This document shows positions 62,845 to 64,000 of a stretch of 64,000 nucleotides of DNA, piece after piece. The DNA comes from JBCCGI01 sp039029355 (GTDB taxonomy: Bacteria; Planctomycetota; UBA1135; GCA-002686595). Every line of letters begins with the position of its first letter. Within the stretch, counting starts at the first letter, position 1. The translations under genes were made by a program, and so were the position numbers. Location of the stretch: contig JBCCGI010000024.1 in the NCBI GenBank assembly GCA_039029355.1, positions 1-64,000 of the forward strand, given 5' to 3'. Below the pieces are notes generated by a model. That model had not been told where the DNA came from. It saw nothing but the letters and a program-made list of their open reading frames with translations, and did not search any database.

Positions 62845-63720
62845 ATGAACCCCGCCTACTCCGAACGCGTCCACCGCGTGATGGACCACGTCCGCTCCCA
62901 CCTCGACGGCGACCTCTCCCTCGACGCTCTCGCGCGCGTCGCCTGCTTCTCCCCTCACCACTTCCACCGCATCTTCAGCGCCGCGGCGGGCGAGACGCTG
63001 ACGCGCTTCGTCCAGCGCGCGCGGCTCGAGCGCGCCGCCTACCTGATGAAGGCCTCGCCCGAGCGCGAGCTCGGCTCGATCGCGCTCGAGGTCGGCTTCT
63101 CGGCGCAGTCGGACTTCTCGCGCGTGTTCCGGCAGCGCTACGGCGTCGCGCCCAGCGCGTGGGACCGGCGGTCGCGGCTCGACGAGGAGGGGATCGAGGG
63201 CTACGACGCGACGATCGCGGCCGTCCGCACGGACTGGACGCCGGCGGTGCGTGTGGTCGAGCGGCCCGCGTGTCGGCTGGCCTACGTGCGGCTGCGCGGG
63301 GCGTTTCACGACGGGGTGCTCGCGGGCGGGCTGGCGCGGCTGACGGCGGAGCTCGAGGAGCGCGGCGTCGACTGGCGCTCGTCTGCGCTCGTCGGGCTGA
63401 GCTGGGACAACTACGAGACGACGCCGCTCGATCAGGTGAGCTTTGACCTGGGGCTCACGGTCGGCCCGAAAGTGCGCGCCGGAGGCGAGCTCGGCCTGCA
63501 CACCTTCCCGGCGGTGCGCGCGGCGGAGGTCCACAGCCGCGGCCCGCTGAGCCACGTCGCGGTGGCGTGGGACGAGCTCTACAACGTCTGGCTGCCCGGG
63601 TCCCAGCTCGAGCCCGTGGACCTGCCCGCCATGAAGCGCTTCCGCCCGGTTCCGGCGGAGGTGGGGTGGGAGACGTGGGACGTCGACTGCTCGATCGCAG
63701 TGCGCCCGATGCGGCCCTGA
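62845..63720 (+). CDS. AraC-family regulator with GyrI-like effector domain
   Basis: The product has 291 residues. Residues ~8-105 are an AraC-type double helix-turn-helix placed at the N-terminus: LSLDALARVACFSPHHFHRIF, then RLERAAYLMKASP and IALEVGFSAQSDFSRVFRQRYGVAPSAW. Residues ~125-290 form a GyrI/SbmC-like small-molecule-binding domain (VRVVERPACRLAYVRLRG, LVGLSWDNYETTPLDQVSFDLGL). This order is that of Rob/SoxS-like multidrug sensors such as YdeE/Rob relatives. The length is normal. It probably controls its own or adjacent genes in response to a small ligand. The downstream SRPBCC gene, 70 nt away on the same strand, is a candidate target. It is cytoplasmic. Confidence 0.92.
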   Translation: MNPAYSERVHRVMDHVRSHLDGDLSLDALARVACFSPHHFHRIFSAAAGETLTRFVQRARLERAAYLMKASPERELGSIALEVGFSAQSDFSRVFRQRYGVAPSAWDRRSRLDEEGIEGYDATIAAVRTDWTPAVRVVERPACRLAYVRLRGAFHDGVLAGGLARLTAELEERGVDWRSSALVGLSWDNYETTPLDQVSFDLGLTVGPKVRAGGELGLHTFPAVRAAEVHSRGPLSHVAVAWDELYNVWLPGSQLEPVDLPAMKRFRPVPAEVGWETWDVDCSIAVRPMRP

Positions 63721-63790
63721 CAAGTCCGCAAGATCCGTAAAGCGCGGCGCTGCGGACGGGCCTAGGGTGGGCCGGCAGCAAAGGAGCCCC

Positions 63791-64000
63791 ATGACCACCG
63801 TCACCGTCCAACGCCTCGTCGCCGCACCGGCCGCCCGTGTGTTCGCTGCCGCCTGCGACATCGCGAGCTTCCCCGAGGCCAACCCCGACGTCCTCAGCAT
63901 CGAGTTCCTGACCGAGCAGACCGAGGGCGTGGGGACCCGCTTCCGCGAGACCCGCACGATGAACGGCAAGCCGTTCGTGACCGAGCTCGAGGTGACCGAG
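63791..64000 (+). CDS. SRPBCC-family protein (START/cyclase-like), truncated by the window end
   Basis: The first 70 residues are visible; the gene runs past position 64000. ATG 63791 follows AAGGAG by 4 nt, a strong start. A TAGGGT box at 63763-63768 is a possible -10. The opening TVTVQRLVAAPAARVFAAACDIASFPEANPDVLSIEFL is the usual N-terminus of the SRPBCC hydrophobic-ligand-binding fold (polyketide cyclase/dehydrase-like): a first strand, then the helix-grip helices. It continues GVGTRFRETRTMNGKPF. The ligand is unknown. The position after an AraC/GyrI-like regulator suggests common control. Confidence 0.8.
   Translation, partial: MTTVTVQRLVAAPAARVFAAACDIASFPEANPDVLSIEFLTEQTEGVGTRFRETRTMNGKPFVTELEVTE

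Noticed and set aside
1..64000. tRNA, rRNA, insertion sequences, prophage or integrase genes
   Set aside because: I scanned for cloverleaf-like patterns, transposase/integrase motifs and terminal repeats flanking genes and found none I could support.

Overview
This window is a very GC-rich bacterial chromosome segment at a contig end: it opens with 28 consecutive C. About 31 protein genes fill nearly all of it, on both strands. Most gene products are very large, begin with a signal peptide, and are built from FG-GAP/VCBS repeats, Ig-like units, beta-helix-like stretches and a recurring ~100-residue terminal beta module. This secretome style, with a formylglycine sulfatase, SASA-type esterase and DUF6259-like protein alongside, suggests a marine Planctomycetota-type organism. 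That assignment is inference from gene content; the window has no rRNA or taxonomic marker. I saw no tRNA, rRNA, insertion sequence, prophage or CRISPR array.

Layout. 0.2-8.8 kb (+): a small secreted protein, a metalloprotease-like protein and two 14-repeat FG-GAP proteins. 8.8-16.6 kb (-): three more 14-repeat FG-GAP proteins. 16.7-21.4 kb: an ordinary gene island (lipoprotein sulfatase, small helical protein, SlyD-type isomerase, MOSC protein) followed by a secreted lysyl-endopeptidase-like protease. 21.6-32.8 kb (+): two giant tandem paralogues of about 1,700 residues and an 84-codon remnant of a third, each behind a related ~95-nt leader. 32.9-36.8 kb: a secreted DUF6259/glycosidase-like protein. 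36.8-51.9 kb: mixed secreted proteins, including two more FG-GAP proteins, a SASA esterase, a seven-repeat propeller and a Cys-rich small protein. 50.8-60.3 kb (-): a tight three-gene unit of a 14-repeat FG-GAP protein, a 1,806-residue protein ending in a pretoxin-like segment and a restriction-endonuclease-like domain, and a cytoplasmic protein in the position of an immunity gene. 60.9-64 kb (+): a sialidase-like BNR protein, an AraC/GyrI-like regulator and a truncated SRPBCC gene.

How the genes fit together. The window mainly encodes an exported repertoire: adhesion or binding scaffolds plus hydrolases (sulfatase, esterase, protease, glycosidase-like), consistent with a surface-attached degrader of complex glycans and proteins. 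Three observations stand out. All eight FG-GAP proteins carry exactly 14 Asp-rich repeats, which fits two seven-bladed propellers. One terminal module recurs on otherwise unrelated enzymes and scaffolds, as a sorting or anchoring tag would. The 57.3-50.8 kb unit looks like a polymorphic toxin locus. Several non-secretome genes have a TAnnnT box 6-8 nt before the ATG and no Shine-Dalgarno sequence, which suggests leaderless transcripts.
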